From Pseudomonas sp. MF4836 (lineage in GTDB: Bacteria; Pseudomonadota; Gammaproteobacteria; Pseudomonadales; Pseudomonadaceae): a DNA stretch of 64,000 nt. The notes beneath the pieces were generated by a model. The model saw only the letters and a list, made by a program, of their open reading frames with translations. It was not told the DNA's origin and did not search any database. Made by a program: the position numbers and the translations under genes. Positions 26,879 to 35,583 of the stretch are shown piece after piece. The first letter of the stretch is position 1. Every line of letters begins with the position of its first letter. The stretch covers positions 434,001-498,000 of the forward strand of contig NZ_MVOL01000004.1 of the NCBI RefSeq assembly GCF_002018875.1, given 5' to 3'.

Positions 26879-27392
26879 AACCCTGCTTGTCCCCGCCGTA
26901 TCGGCGGGGGCGCACCCGCCGCTGTCCTGCAGCGGCATGTGTCAGGCGTATAGCGGCAATGTTGCAAAAAAAAGTCTGTTCGACACATAAACTGTAACAA
27001 ATTGACGGGAGGATGAGCTCTTCGCCATGATGGCGTCGCTTTTCTGACCTGGTTTGACGTATTTACTTGCGCCAAATCAGATCGGTCTTAAGCATTTATG
27101 GGAAATACCATTAAGGAATTGGCTCGGTAGCCGATGTGGATGATTCGGCTGGCTTACGGCATGCCAAGGCATATTCCTGAATGGTATGAAAAAGAATGAA
27201 ATAATTCTTTTTGGGTTTATGAGGAATTCATTACCCTGCAGGGACCAAATCAGCACGATTAGACCATGGTCGTAGACGCCGATAGTTGCGATTGACTTAT
27301 CAGTCACGGTCTGGCGCTAATCGCGCATCTGTGGATCCGGGCGTACGACCCAGGGCCAAAGAACCACAAAAATTAGAAACGAGGAGCGAAAC
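26879..27392. other. 514-bp non-coding interval between argA and the porin gene
   Basis: No convincing gene. An imperfect GC hairpin after argA (CCCCGCCG-TAT-CGGCGGGG, 26890-26909) has no T-run. The second half is AT-richer than its surroundings and probably holds the porin promoter. A GG-N10-GC pair at 27150-27165 (TGGCTT...ATGC) is a poor candidate sigma-54 site. A minus-strand 76-codon frame at 27077-27307 has no protein-like features. Confidence 0.6.
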
Positions 27393-28784
27393 ATGAATAA
27401 GTCCACCTTGGCCCTGGCTGTGGCCGTAGGGGTTTTGGCGCAGCAAGCAGGCGCCGCTGGTTTTATCGAAGACAGCAAGGCAACCTTGGGTCTGCGTAAC
27501 TTCTATATCAACAACGATAACCGTGACTCCGCCACCAAGGCTGCTGGTGCACAGAGCAAGGCAGAAGAGTGGGGCCAAGGCTTCCAGCTCAACTTCACTT
27601 CCGGTTACACCCAAGGCACCGTGGGTTTTGGTATTGATGCCATCGGTCTGCTGGGCGTCAAACTGGATTCCGGTGGCGGCACTAATGGTGCAACTGCTCG
27701 TGCCGGTACAAACTCCGGTTCCTACGGCGGTACTGTTTTCCCTAGCAAGTCCAACGGCGAAGCGGTTGATAACTACTCCAGCCTGGGCCTGACTGCCAAA
27801 GCCAAGATTTCCCAGACCGAGCTCAAGCTCGGCACCCTGCAGCCAAAGCTGCCGGTTATCGTGACCAACGATGGTCGTATGCTGCCGCAAACCTTCCAGG
27901 GCGGTCAGGTCACCTCGAACGATATCAAGGACCTGACCCTGGTCGGTGGTCAGATCGAACACGCCAAAGGTCGTAACTCCAGCAACAATGAGAACCTGTC
28001 CATTGCGGGCGCCAACGGTCGTACTCCAGCCGGGCGTGACAGCAACAAGTTCTACTACGCCGGTGGTGACTACAAACTTACCAAAGACCTTACTGCCCAG
28101 TACTACTACGGCAACCTGGAAGACTTCTACAAGCAGCACTTCCTGGGTCTGACCCATAACTGGTCGATCGGCCCGGGTGTATTGAAGTCCGATCTGCGTT
28201 ACTTCAACAGCCGTAATGACGGTGCAAACGGTCATGACAGCAACTACTACACCACTGGTGATTACGGTACTGGCATCACCAAAGGTAAGGTTGATAACAA
28301 CCTGTACAGCGGCTTGTTCCTGTACTCGGTGTCTGGTCACACCTTCGGTGGCGGTTATCAGGTCAGCAATGGCAACAGTGATTTCCCGTTCCTGAACCAG
28401 GGTGATGGCGCTTCGGCTTACCTGACCACCGATATGCAGATCGCCAAGTTCAACCGTGCCGGTGAGCGCACCTGGCAGGCTCGTTACTCGTACGATTTTG
28501 CGAAACTTGGCTTGCCAGGTCTGACTGCAGGCGTGATTTATCTGCGCGGCGATAACATTGATACCTCCGGGAAAGTGGGTTCGATCACTCCTCAGCCAAC
28601 GATCAATGCGACTGGCCGCTCCGAGTGGGAACGCGACCTGACCGTTGCCTACGTTATTCCGGAAGGCCCGCTGAAAAACCTGGGTCTGACCTGGAAAAAC
28701 GCCATGTGGCGCAACGATGTACCGGGCCAGCGCGATCAGGACGAAAACCGTCTGATCGTCAGCTACTCGCTGCCGCTGTTGTAA
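27393..28784 (+). CDS. oprE: OprD-family outer membrane porin, OprE-like
   Basis: 463 residues. Signal peptide MNKSTLALAVAVGVLAQQAGA, then the OprD-family N-terminus GFIEDSKATLGLRNFYIN and alternating strands rich in Gly, Asn and Tyr (AQYYYGNLEDFYKQHF), ending in the C-terminal barrel strand IVSYSLPLL. OprD-type 18-strand porins take up amino acids, peptides or aromatic acids; OprE of P. aeruginosa is described as anaerobically induced. Codon use (AAC, GGT, ACC, CGT) looks like that of a highly expressed gene. The OprE assignment rests on recalled N-terminal similarity and its nearness to the spu genes. Confidence 0.88.
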   Translation: MNKSTLALAVAVGVLAQQAGAAGFIEDSKATLGLRNFYINNDNRDSATKAAGAQSKAEEWGQGFQLNFTSGYTQGTVGFGIDAIGLLGVKLDSGGGTNGATARAGTNSGSYGGTVFPSKSNGEAVDNYSSLGLTAKAKISQTELKLGTLQPKLPVIVTNDGRMLPQTFQGGQVTSNDIKDLTLVGGQIEHAKGRNSSNNENLSIAGANGRTPAGRDSNKFYYAGGDYKLTKDLTAQYYYGNLEDFYKQHFLGLTHNWSIGPGVLKSDLRYFNSRNDGANGHDSNYYTTGDYGTGITKGKVDNNLYSGLFLYSVSGHTFGGGYQVSNGNSDFPFLNQGDGASAYLTTDMQIAKFNRAGERTWQARYSYDFAKLGLPGLTAGVIYLRGDNIDTSGKVGSITPQPTINATGRSEWERDLTVAYVIPEGPLKNLGLTWKNAMWRNDVPGQRDQDENRLIVSYSLPLL

Positions 28785-28796
28785 TACCGCGTTAAA

Positions 28797-28825
28797 ACCA
28801 CGCCCGGCGCAATGCCGGGCGTGGT
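28797..28825 (+). terminator. hairpin terminator after the porin gene
   Basis: A perfect 12-bp stem ACCACGCCCGGC / GCCGGGCGTGGT with loop GCAAT, 12 bp after the stop. The T-rich tail is weak (GCTGTTTC). Confidence 0.8.
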
Positions 28826-29054
28826 GCTGTTTCAAGTCGGGCCCACCCCCGCGAGCCCTTCCCGAATCCCCTCTTTGCAACCACTCAAGGCCTTCTCGAA
28901 CCCTGATGAGAATGGTGGTCTTCGCCTGCCTGTGGGTCCAGTGAATAGATTTTTAATATTCCTTTATGATCTGAATAAATCGATATTTATTCTTTTTAAA
29001 TAAGCTCCAGTGCAGGCAGAGTAGCTGCATACCGCACTCACAGGAGCAGCACCC

Positions 29055-29693
29055 ATGAGCCTAAGACTGGGCGACATCGCCCCCGATTTCGAGCAGGATT
29101 CCAGCGCTGGCAAGATCCGTTTTCACGAATGGCTCGGCGACAGCTGGGGCGTGCTGTTTTCCCACCCGGCGGACTTCACCCCGGTGTGCACCACGGAGCT
29201 GGGCTTTACCGCCAAGCTCAAGGACGAATTCGCCCAGCGTGGGGTCAAGGCCATTGCCCTGTCGGTGGACCCGGTGGACTCGCACCACAAGTGGATCGAG
29301 GACATCAACGAAACCCAGAACACTATCGTCAACTTCCCGATCCTGGCCGACGCCGATCGCAAGGTGTCCGACCTCTACGACCTGATCCACCCCAATGCCA
29401 ACGACACGCTGACCGTGCGTTCGCTGTTCGTGATCGATCCGAACAAGAAAATCCGCCTGACCATCACCTACCCGGCCAGCACCGGGCGCAATTTCCACGA
29501 GATCCTGCGGGTGATCGACTCGCTGCAGCTCACCGACAACTACAAGGTGGCGACCCCCGCCAACTGGCAAGACGGTGATGAAGTGGTGATCGTGCCGTCC
29601 CTCAAGGACGAAGACGAAATCAAGAAACGCTTCCCTAAAGGTTACCGCGCAGTGAAGCCCTACCTGCGCCTGACGCCACAGCCCAATCGTTAA
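29055..29693 (+). CDS. lsfA: 1-Cys peroxiredoxin LsfA
   Basis: 212 residues, Prx6-type. The peroxidatic cysteine is C45 in HPADFTPVCTTELGF; no resolving cysteine of the 2-Cys type is present. The C-terminal extension (PANWQDGDEVVIVPSLKDED) is typical of the 1-Cys class. LsfA reduces peroxides and is induced by sulfate starvation in pseudomonads. That fits its position just before the ssu operon; a shared motif in both upstream regions supports common control. GGAGCAGC precedes the ATG. Confidence 0.94.
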   Translation: MSLRLGDIAPDFEQDSSAGKIRFHEWLGDSWGVLFSHPADFTPVCTTELGFTAKLKDEFAQRGVKAIALSVDPVDSHHKWIEDINETQNTIVNFPILADADRKVSDLYDLIHPNANDTLTVRSLFVIDPNKKIRLTITYPASTGRNFHEILRVIDSLQLTDNYKVATPANWQDGDEVVIVPSLKDEDEIKKRFPKGYRAVKPYLRLTPQPNR

Positions 29694-29785
29694 TCGCGCC
29701 TGGGGGAGCCGCGGCGCCGGCCACCGACTATGGGCTGCCATGCCCGCTCCCCCTGGGCTTTGCAGAATCATGAAGCAGGGGTTTA

Positions 29786-29811
29786 AGGCCGTCTCGACGG
29801 CCTATTTTTTT
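29786..29811 (+). terminator. rho-independent terminator after lsfA
   Basis: AGGCCGTC-TC-GACGGCCT followed by ATTTTTTTT, 93 bp after the lsfA stop. It separates lsfA from the ssu operon. Confidence 0.92.
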
Positions 29812-29834
29812 GCCTGGAAGATTTTGCTTCTTAT

Positions 29835-29849
29835 ATTCTTTTTAAGAAT
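29835..29849. promoter_or_regulatory. 6-3-6 palindrome upstream of ssuE, candidate CysB-type site
   Basis: ATTCTT-TTT-AAGAAT lies in an AT-rich tract. The 12-mer TATTCTTTTTAA (29834-29845) recurs at 28988-28999 upstream of lsfA. ATTC/GAAT half sites resemble those described for CysB, the expected activator of sulfur-starvation genes. Confidence 0.42.
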
Positions 29850-29960
29850 AAACAAATGAAAAAATAAGATTTATAGATATATAAATTGACTGTTAAGGTC
29901 TGTCCCATTCAGCGAGATCGCAAACCGCGAATCGCTTTCAGCCCTCAAGGAAACCTCTGC

Positions 29961-30554
29961 ATGCTGGTCGTCTCACTCGGTGGAAGTCCCAGCCAACGCT
30001 CCCGTTCCGGGGTGCTGCTGGATCACTCCAGGCGCTGGTTGCAGCAGCACGGTGTGGAAGTTGTCAGCTATCAGGTACGGGACTTCCCGGCCGAAGATCT
30101 GCTGCACGCCCGCTTCGACAGCCCGAAAGTGATCGACCTGTTGCAACAGATCGACCAGGCCGACGGCTTGCTGATCGCCACGCCGGTGTACAAGGCGTCG
30201 TTCTCCGGCGCGTTGAAGACCGTACTCGATCTGCTGCCCGAACGCGCCCTGAGTCACAAGGTGGTATTGCCAATGGCCACGGGTGGCAGCATCGCCCACA
30301 TGCTGGCAGTGGATTACGCGCTCAAGCCGGTGCTGTCGGCGCTCAAGGCCCAGGAAATGCTGCACGGCATTTTTGCCGAGGACAGCCAGATCGCCTACGG
30401 CGAAGGCAGTGCCCAGGCGCAACTGGCGCCGGCTCTGGAGCAGCGTCTGAGCGAGGCCCTGGAGCAGTTCCACAGCGCCATGGCACGCCGTCCCAAGCCG
30501 CTGGATCCGCATATCTTGAATGAACGTTTGTTGAGTGCTCGCTGGAGCATTTGA
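29961..30554 (+). CDS. ssuE: NADPH-dependent FMN reductase SsuE
   Basis: 197 residues, flavodoxin-like fold. It supplies reduced FMN to SsuD. Motifs are [12 protein letters not shown] at the N-terminus (phosphate loop), [18 protein letters not shown] and [14 protein letters not shown]. The start ATG at 29961 with AAGGA nine bases upstream gives the family length; the in-frame 29886 start adds 25 basic residues. First gene of ssuEADCBF. Confidence 0.95.
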   Translation: MLVVSLGGSPSQRSRSGVLLDHSRRWLQQHGVEVVSYQVRDFPAEDLLHARFDSPKVIDLLQQIDQADGLLIATPVYKASFSGALKTVLDLLPERALSHKVVLPMATGGSIAHMLAVDYALKPVLSALKAQEMLHGIFAEDSQIAYGEGSAQAQLAPALEQRLSEALEQFHSAMARRPKPLDPHILNERLLSARWSI

Positions 30555-30653
30555 GCCGCAACCGCCTTACCCGAATTTTGCAGTACTCACCTTACTCAGC
30601 CGCTAACGGCCAAGCAGGTGCAGCCAAAAACCCCACAGCAAAAGGAGAGCGCC

Positions 30654-31619
30654 ATGCGCCCTGTAGTTTTGCGTCGCGGTCTGGTCGCTCTGTTTGTTGC
30701 GGCTGTGTCCTTCGGCGCCATCACCCAAGCCCAGGCTGAAAGCCTGCGTATCGGTTATCAGAAATACGGCACCCTGGTGCTGCTCAAGGCCAAGGGTTCC
30801 CTGGAGAAACGCCTGGCGGCGCAAGGCGTCGACGTGCAGTGGACCGAGTTCCCCGGTGGCCCGCAGCTGCTTGAAGGGCTCAATGTCGGTTCGATCGACT
30901 TCGGTGTGACCGGTGAAACCCCGCCGGTGTTCGCCCAAGCCGCCGGTGCCGATCTGCTCTACGTGGCTTACGAGCCGCCGGCACCGACCAGCGAAGCGAT
31001 CCTGGTGCCCAAGGGCTCGCCGATCAAGTCGGTGCAGGACCTCAAGGGCAAGAAGGTGGTGCTCAACAAAGGCTCCAACGTGCATTACCTGCTGGTGCGG
31101 GCCCTGGAAGATGCAGGCCTGAAATACAGCGATATCCAGACCATTTTCCTGCCACCCGCCGATGCCCGTGCCGCTTTCGAGCGCGGCAGTGTCGATGCCT
31201 GGGTGATCTGGGACCCGTACCAGGCCGCCGCCGAGCAGCAGTTGCAAGCGCGCACCCTGCGCGATGGCAGCGGCATCGTCGACAACCACCAGTTCTACCT
31301 GGCAACCAAGCCCTACGCCGAGCAACACCCTGAGGTGATCAAGGCCCTGGTGGAAGAAGTGCGCGCAGTCGGTGAATGGTCCAAGGCCAACCCCGAGGAG
31401 GTGACCAAACAGGTGTCGCCGCTGCTGGGCCTGCCCGCCGACATCACCCTGACGTCGGTCAAGCGCCAGGGCTACGGCGCGTTGTTCCTGACCCCCGAGG
31501 TGGTGGCCGCGCAGCAGAAAATCGCCGACAGCTTCTACCAGCTCAAGCTGATTCCCAAGCCGTTGAGCATCAAGGATGTGATCTGGACCCCACCTGCCGC
31601 CGTTGCCAAAGCGCCGTAA
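30654..31619 (+). CDS. ssuA: aliphatic sulfonate ABC transporter substrate-binding protein
   Basis: 321 residues with a signal peptide ([19 protein letters not shown]). The mature NMT1/THI5-like binding fold has [40 protein letters not shown] and [20 protein letters not shown], the hallmark of SsuA. It binds alkanesulfonates in the periplasm. AAGGAGAG precedes the ATG at 30654. Between ssuE and ssuD; part of one operon. Confidence 0.95.
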   Translation: MRPVVLRRGLVALFVAAVSFGAITQAQAESLRIGYQKYGTLVLLKAKGSLEKRLAAQGVDVQWTEFPGGPQLLEGLNVGSIDFGVTGETPPVFAQAAGADLLYVAYEPPAPTSEAILVPKGSPIKSVQDLKGKKVVLNKGSNVHYLLVRALEDAGLKYSDIQTIFLPPADARAAFERGSVDAWVIWDPYQAAAEQQLQARTLRDGSGIVDNHQFYLATKPYAEQHPEVIKALVEEVRAVGEWSKANPEEVTKQVSPLLGLPADITLTSVKRQGYGALFLTPEVVAAQQKIADSFYQLKLIPKPLSIKDVIWTPPAAVAKAP

Positions 31620-31644
31620 CTCGAACCCCTTAGGAGACAACTCC

Positions 31645-32793
31645 ATGAGCCTCAATATTTTCTGGTTCCTGCCTACCCACGGTGACGGCCATTACCTTGG
31701 CACCGCCGAAGGCGCACGGGCCGTCGATCACGGTTACCTGCAGCAGATTGCCCAGGCCGCCGATCGTCTTGGCTTTGGCGGGGTGCTGATCCCTACCGGA
31801 CGTTCCTGCGAGGACTCCTGGCTGGTGGCCGCCTCGTTGATCCCCGTGACCCAGCGCCTGAAATTCCTGGTAGCCCTGCACCCCGGGATCATTTCCCCGA
31901 CGGTGGCGGCGCGTCAGGCAGCGACCCTGGATCGCCTGTCCGGTGGCCGGGCGTTGTTCAACCTGGTGACGGGTGGCGATCCGGATGAATTGGCCGGCGA
32001 TGGGTTGTTCCTGAGCCATGAAGAGCGTTACCAGGCTTCCGTGGAGTTCACCCGCATCTGGCGCCGGGTACTGGAAGGTGAAACCGTCGACTACGACGGC
32101 CAGCACATCAGTGTGAAGGGCGCCAAGCTGCTGTACCCGCCCATCCAGCAACCGCGCCCGCCGCTGTACTTTGGCGGTTCGTCGGAAGCGGCCCAGGATC
32201 TCGCGGCCGAGCAGGTGGAGATGGTCCTGACCTGGGGCGAGCCCCCGGCGGCGGTGGCCGAGAAGATCGAACAGGTGCGGGCCAAGGCGGCCAAGCTGGG
32301 GCGCACCGTGCGCTTTGGTATTCGCCTGCATGTGATCGTGCGTGAAACCAACGACGAAGCCTGGCAAGCCGCCGAGCGCCTGATTTCCCACCTGGACGAC
32401 GACACCATCGCCCGGGCCCAGGCCTCGCTGGCGCGCTTTGATTCGGTTGGCCAGCAGCGCATGGCAGCCTTGCATGGCGGCAACCGCGACCAGCTGGAAG
32501 TCAGCCCCAACCTCTGGGCCGGCGTCGGCCTGGTGCGCGGTGGTGCCGGCACCGCCCTGGTCGGCGACGGGCCGACGGTGGCAGCGCGCATGCAGGAGTA
32601 CGCGGACCTGGGCATCGACACCTTTATCTTCTCCGGTTACCCACACCTGGAAGAGGCTTATCGGGTTGCCGAACTGCTGTTCCCGCACCTGGATATCGAG
32701 CGTCCCGAATTGCCCAAAAGCAGCGGTTACGTGAGCCCGTTCGGCGAGATGGTGGCCAACGACATCCTTCCCAAAGCTGTGTCCCAGAGCTGA
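31645..32793 (+). CDS. ssuD: FMNH2-dependent alkanesulfonate monooxygenase
   Basis: 382 residues, bacterial-luciferase-like TIM barrel. It cleaves C1-C14 alkanesulfonates to aldehyde and sulfite with O2 and FMNH2 from SsuE. Signature parts are [35 protein letters not shown] with the conserved cysteine, [32 protein letters not shown] and [24 protein letters not shown] precedes the ATG at 31645. Confidence 0.97.
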   Translation: MSLNIFWFLPTHGDGHYLGTAEGARAVDHGYLQQIAQAADRLGFGGVLIPTGRSCEDSWLVAASLIPVTQRLKFLVALHPGIISPTVAARQAATLDRLSGGRALFNLVTGGDPDELAGDGLFLSHEERYQASVEFTRIWRRVLEGETVDYDGQHISVKGAKLLYPPIQQPRPPLYFGGSSEAAQDLAAEQVEMVLTWGEPPAAVAEKIEQVRAKAAKLGRTVRFGIRLHVIVRETNDEAWQAAERLISHLDDDTIARAQASLARFDSVGQQRMAALHGGNRDQLEVSPNLWAGVGLVRGGAGTALVGDGPTVAARMQEYADLGIDTFIFSGYPHLEEAYRVAELLFPHLDIERPELPKSSGYVSPFGEMVANDILPKAVSQS

Positions 32794-32801
32794 GCGCGGC
32801 C

Positions 32802-33590
32802 ATGAACAGTCAAAACGTATTCCATCGGCTGGCGCCGTGGGCCTTGCCGGTATTGCTGCTGGCGGTGTGGCAGCTGTCGGTGTCGGCGGGCTGGTTATCG
32901 ACGCGGATCCTGCCGGCACCGAGCGCCGTGATTGAAGCCGGGGTCAGCCTGATTCGCAGCGGCGAAATCTGGACCCACCTGGCCATCAGCGGCTGGCGCG
33001 CGGCGATCGGCTTCCTGATCGGCGGCGGCATCGGCCTGGCCCTGGGCTTTATCACCGGCCTGTCGAAGTGGGGCGAGCGCCTGCTGGACAGCTCGGTGCA
33101 GATGATTCGCAACGTGCCGCACCTGGCGCTGATCCCGCTGGTGATCCTGTGGTTCGGCATCGATGAGTCGGCAAAAATCTTCCTGGTGGCCTTGGGAACG
33201 TTGTTCCCGATCTACCTCAACACCTATCACGGCATCCGCAACGTCGATCCGGCGCTGGTGGAAATGGCCCGCAGCTACGGCCTGTCCGGCTTCAGCCTGT
33301 TCCGCCAGGTGATCCTGCCGGGTGCGTTGCCATCGATTCTGGTGGGGGTGAGGTTTGCCCTTGGCTTTATGTGGCTGACCCTGATCGTGGCGGAAACCAT
33401 CTCTGCCAGCTCCGGCATCGGTTACCTGGCAATGAACGCCCGGGAATTCCTGCAGACCGACGTGGTGGTACTGGCGATCGTCCTGTACGCCGTGCTCGGC
33501 AAGCTGGCCGACCTGGCCGCCCGGGGCCTGGAACGTGTCTGGTTGCGTTGGCATCCGGCCTATCAAGTGGCTAAAGGCGGTGCGCAATGA
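32802..33590 (+). CDS. ssuC: sulfonate ABC transporter permease
   Basis: 262 residues with six hydrophobic segments and the BPD_transp_1 EAA loop [20 protein letters not shown]. It forms the membrane channel for the SsuA/SsuB importer. Starts eight bases after ssuD and its stop overlaps the ssuB start by four bases. Confidence 0.95.
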   Translation: MNSQNVFHRLAPWALPVLLLAVWQLSVSAGWLSTRILPAPSAVIEAGVSLIRSGEIWTHLAISGWRAAIGFLIGGGIGLALGFITGLSKWGERLLDSSVQMIRNVPHLALIPLVILWFGIDESAKIFLVALGTLFPIYLNTYHGIRNVDPALVEMARSYGLSGFSLFRQVILPGALPSILVGVRFALGFMWLTLIVAETISASSGIGYLAMNAREFLQTDVVVLAIVLYAVLGKLADLAARGLERVWLRWHPAYQVAKGGAQ

Positions 33591-34393
33591 CGGCTCAACA
33601 ACCTGCACGCCTGCTGCGCGGCATTCCGCTGGCAGTGCGCAAGCTGCAAAAGACTTTTGGCTCGCGCCAGGTGTTGCGCGAGGTCGACCTGCATATTCCG
33701 GCCGGGCAGTTCGTGGCCGTGGTCGGTCGCAGCGGCTGCGGCAAGAGCACCTTGCTGCGCCTCCTGGCCGGTCTCGACAAGCCCACGGCCGGCGAGCTGC
33801 TGGCGGGGTCGGCAGCGCTCAGTGAGGCGATTGAAGACACCCGGCTGATGTTCCAGGAGGCGCGCCTGCTGCCCTGGAAAAAAGTCATCGACAACGTCGG
33901 CCTTGGCCTCAAGGGCAACTGGCGTCCGCAGGCGTTGCAGGCCCTGGAGGCGGTCGGCCTGGCGGACCGGGCTCAGGAATGGCCAGCGGCGCTTTCCGGT
34001 GGGCAGAAGCAGCGCGTGGCCCTGGCCCGCGCCTTGATCCACCAGCCGCGCCTGCTGTTGCTGGATGAGCCCCTGGGTGCCCTGGACGCCTTGACCCGGA
34101 TCGAGATGCAGCAGCTGATCGAAGGCCTGTGGCAAAAACATGGCTTCACGGTGTTGCTGGTCACCCATGACGTCAGCGAAGCGGTGGCCATTGCCGACCG
34201 CGTGATCCTGATCGAAGACGGTGAAGTCGGCCTCGACCTGCTGGTGGACCTGCCGCGCCCTCGGGCCCGTGGTTCGCATCGCCTGGCGGCGCTGGAAACC
34301 GAAGTCCTGAATCGTGTGCTGTCGCTGCCCGGGTCACCCCCGGAGCCGGAACCTGTTTCACCCTTGCCCACGCAATTACGCTGGGCACAGTAA
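33587..34393 (+). CDS. ssuB: sulfonate ABC transporter ATP-binding protein
   Basis: 268 residues. Walker [10 protein letters not shown] (K53), Q-loop [14 protein letters not shown] typical of the SsuB/TauB group, signature [15 protein letters not shown], Walker [13 protein letters not shown] and switch [10 protein letters not shown]. The C-terminal tail ([14 protein letters not shown]) is proline-rich and probably disordered. Coupled to ssuC by ATGA overlap. Confidence 0.96.
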   Translation: MTAQQPARLLRGIPLAVRKLQKTFGSRQVLREVDLHIPAGQFVAVVGRSGCGKSTLLRLLAGLDKPTAGELLAGSAALSEAIEDTRLMFQEARLLPWKKVIDNVGLGLKGNWRPQALQALEAVGLADRAQEWPAALSGGQKQRVALARALIHQPRLLLLDEPLGALDALTRIEMQQLIEGLWQKHGFTVLLVTHDVSEAVAIADRVILIEDGEVGLDLLVDLPRPRARGSHRLAALETEVLNRVLSLPGSPPEPEPVSPLPTQLRWAQ

Positions 34394-34418
34394 GAGCAGC
34401 TGCACGTTGCAAGCGTCC

Positions 34419-34455
34419 AGCAGCAAGCAAGAGCACGGCGCTTTTACTTGCTGCT
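34419..34455. repeat. stem-loop repeat between ssuB and ssuF
   Basis: AGCAGCAAG and CTTGCTGCT form a perfect 9-bp stem around a 19-base loop that itself holds GAGC/GCTT complementarity. The surrounding AGCTGCACGTTGCAAGC and CTTGAAGCTCG words resemble dispersed Pseudomonas palindromes. It may stabilise the ssuEADCB transcript. Confidence 0.6.
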
Positions 34456-34501
34456 TGAAGCTCGCCACTTGCCGCTTATTTTCGACCCTAGGAGAAATCG
34501 C

Positions 34502-34717
34502 ATGACTATCAAAGCCATCAACGTCCGTAACCAGTTCAAAGGCACCATCAAGGAAATCGTCGAAGGCGACGTGCTGTCGGAAATCGACGTGCAGACGGCC
34601 TCCGGCATCGTCACGTCGGTGATCACCACCCGTTCGGTCAAGGAGCTGGAGCTGGTGATCGGCAGCGAAGTGATCGCGTTCGTGAAATCCACCGAGGTGT
34701 CGATCGCCAAGTTGTGA
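34502..34717 (+). CDS. ssuF: molybdopterin-binding TOBE-domain protein SsuF
   Basis: 71 residues, a single MOP/TOBE domain (MTIKAINVRNQFKGTIKEIV, LSEIDVQTASGIVTSVIT, IAFVKSTEVSIAKL). In P. putida ssuF is needed for growth on some sulfonates although its ligand is unclear; homologues bind molybdate or oxyanions. AGGAGA precedes the ATG. It closes the ssu operon after a stem-loop repeat. Confidence 0.93.
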   Translation: MTIKAINVRNQFKGTIKEIVEGDVLSEIDVQTASGIVTSVITTRSVKELELVIGSEVIAFVKSTEVSIAKL

Positions 34718-34748
34718 TCGCGGTGTTGAGACAGCCTCGACGGGTGTG

Positions 34749-34767
34749 AGCCCTTCGGGGCTTTTTT
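34749..34767 (+). terminator. rho-independent terminator after ssuF
   Basis: AGCCC-TTC-GGGGCT followed by TTTTTT, 31 bp after the ssuF stop. Confidence 0.85.
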
Positions 34768-34791
34768 ATGGGCGCCCGGGCAAGCGGCGGG

Positions 34792-35424
34792 TCACGCCTC
34801 GCGTTTGGCCAGGTACGGCGGCAGGTACAGCCCCAGATAGGCGTCGAACACGCGCATGCCTTCCTCGGCCATGCGCGGGGTGATCTGGCCGTGCTGTTGC
34901 ACCGAGCGCGCATAGACCCGATCGCCCAGCTCCATGGCCAGGGCGAACACGTCGACATCGGTCGGCAGCGCCGGCAACTGGAAATGCTGATCGAACAGAG
35001 TGTGCATCAGGTCGCCCAGCTCAAGGTCGTGCTGGCGGTCGGCCTGGGTGACTTCGGTCAGGCCGTGCTGGGCGAGGATCAACTGACGGGCCGCGGCATC
35101 CTCGCTGTAGATGGCGAGCATGCGTTGCTCCACCAGGCGCGAGAGATCGCGCCAGCTGTGCAGGCGGGTGGTTTCGATGGGTTCTTGCAGGCAGGCGCGA
35201 AAGGCGGCGTGGACATCGGCGGTGAGGGCCTCCAGCAGCGCCGGGACGCTGGCGAAGAAGTGGTAGACCGACGACGGCGGGATCTGCGCCCGTTCCGCCA
35301 CGCTGTAGATCGACAGGCTGGCCACGCCCTCGGCGGCCAGCAGGGTGCGGGCGGCATCGAGGATCGAGTCGATGCGGGCCTGGCTGCGAGCGCGGGGTTT
35401 GCGAAGGGGGGCGGGGCGGGTCAT
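34792..35424 (-). CDS. TetR/AcrR family transcriptional regulator
   Basis: 210 residues. The N-terminal helix-turn-helix (ARSQARIDSILDAARTLLAA, then SIYSVAERAQIPPSSVYHFF) is typical TetR; the ligand domain (about 70-210) has no recognisable specificity. It lies downstream of spuI on the same strand but behind a strong terminator, and convergent to ssuF. Its target may be its own promoter or the spu genes; nothing in the sequence decides. Confidence 0.9.
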   Translation of the reverse strand: MTRPAPLRKPRARSQARIDSILDAARTLLAAEGVASLSIYSVAERAQIPPSSVYHFFASVPALLEALTADVHAAFRACLQEPIETTRLHSWRDLSRLVEQRMLAIYSEDAAARQLILAQHGLTEVTQADRQHDLELGDLMHTLFDQHFQLPALPTDVDVFALAMELGDRVYARSVQQHGQITPRMAEEGMRVFDAYLGLYLPPYLAKREA

Positions 35425-35536
35425 CGAAGTCTCCTCACTGGGCAGCGGGCATTGTACGAGCAGGGTGGAGTGTTGTCTGCCAGGACACCGTCGCGCACCG
35501 CCGCTGATGAAAGCGCCTAGTGGCGACCCATAAAAA

Positions 35537-35566
35537 AACGCCGCAGGCGCTGAAGCCTGCGGCGTT
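35537..35566 (-). terminator. rho-independent terminator after spuI
   Basis: AACGCCGCAGGC-loop GCTGAA-GCCTGCGGCGTT, a perfect 12-bp stem. The plus-strand A-run at 35532-35538 is the T-run for leftward transcripts ending at spuI. Confidence 0.93.
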
Positions 35567-35583
35567 GTTTTTATCGCAACCGT

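Noticed and set aside
27077..27307. 76-codon minus-strand frame before the porin gene
   Set aside because: No ribosome binding site, no fold pattern, and it covers the likely porin promoter region.
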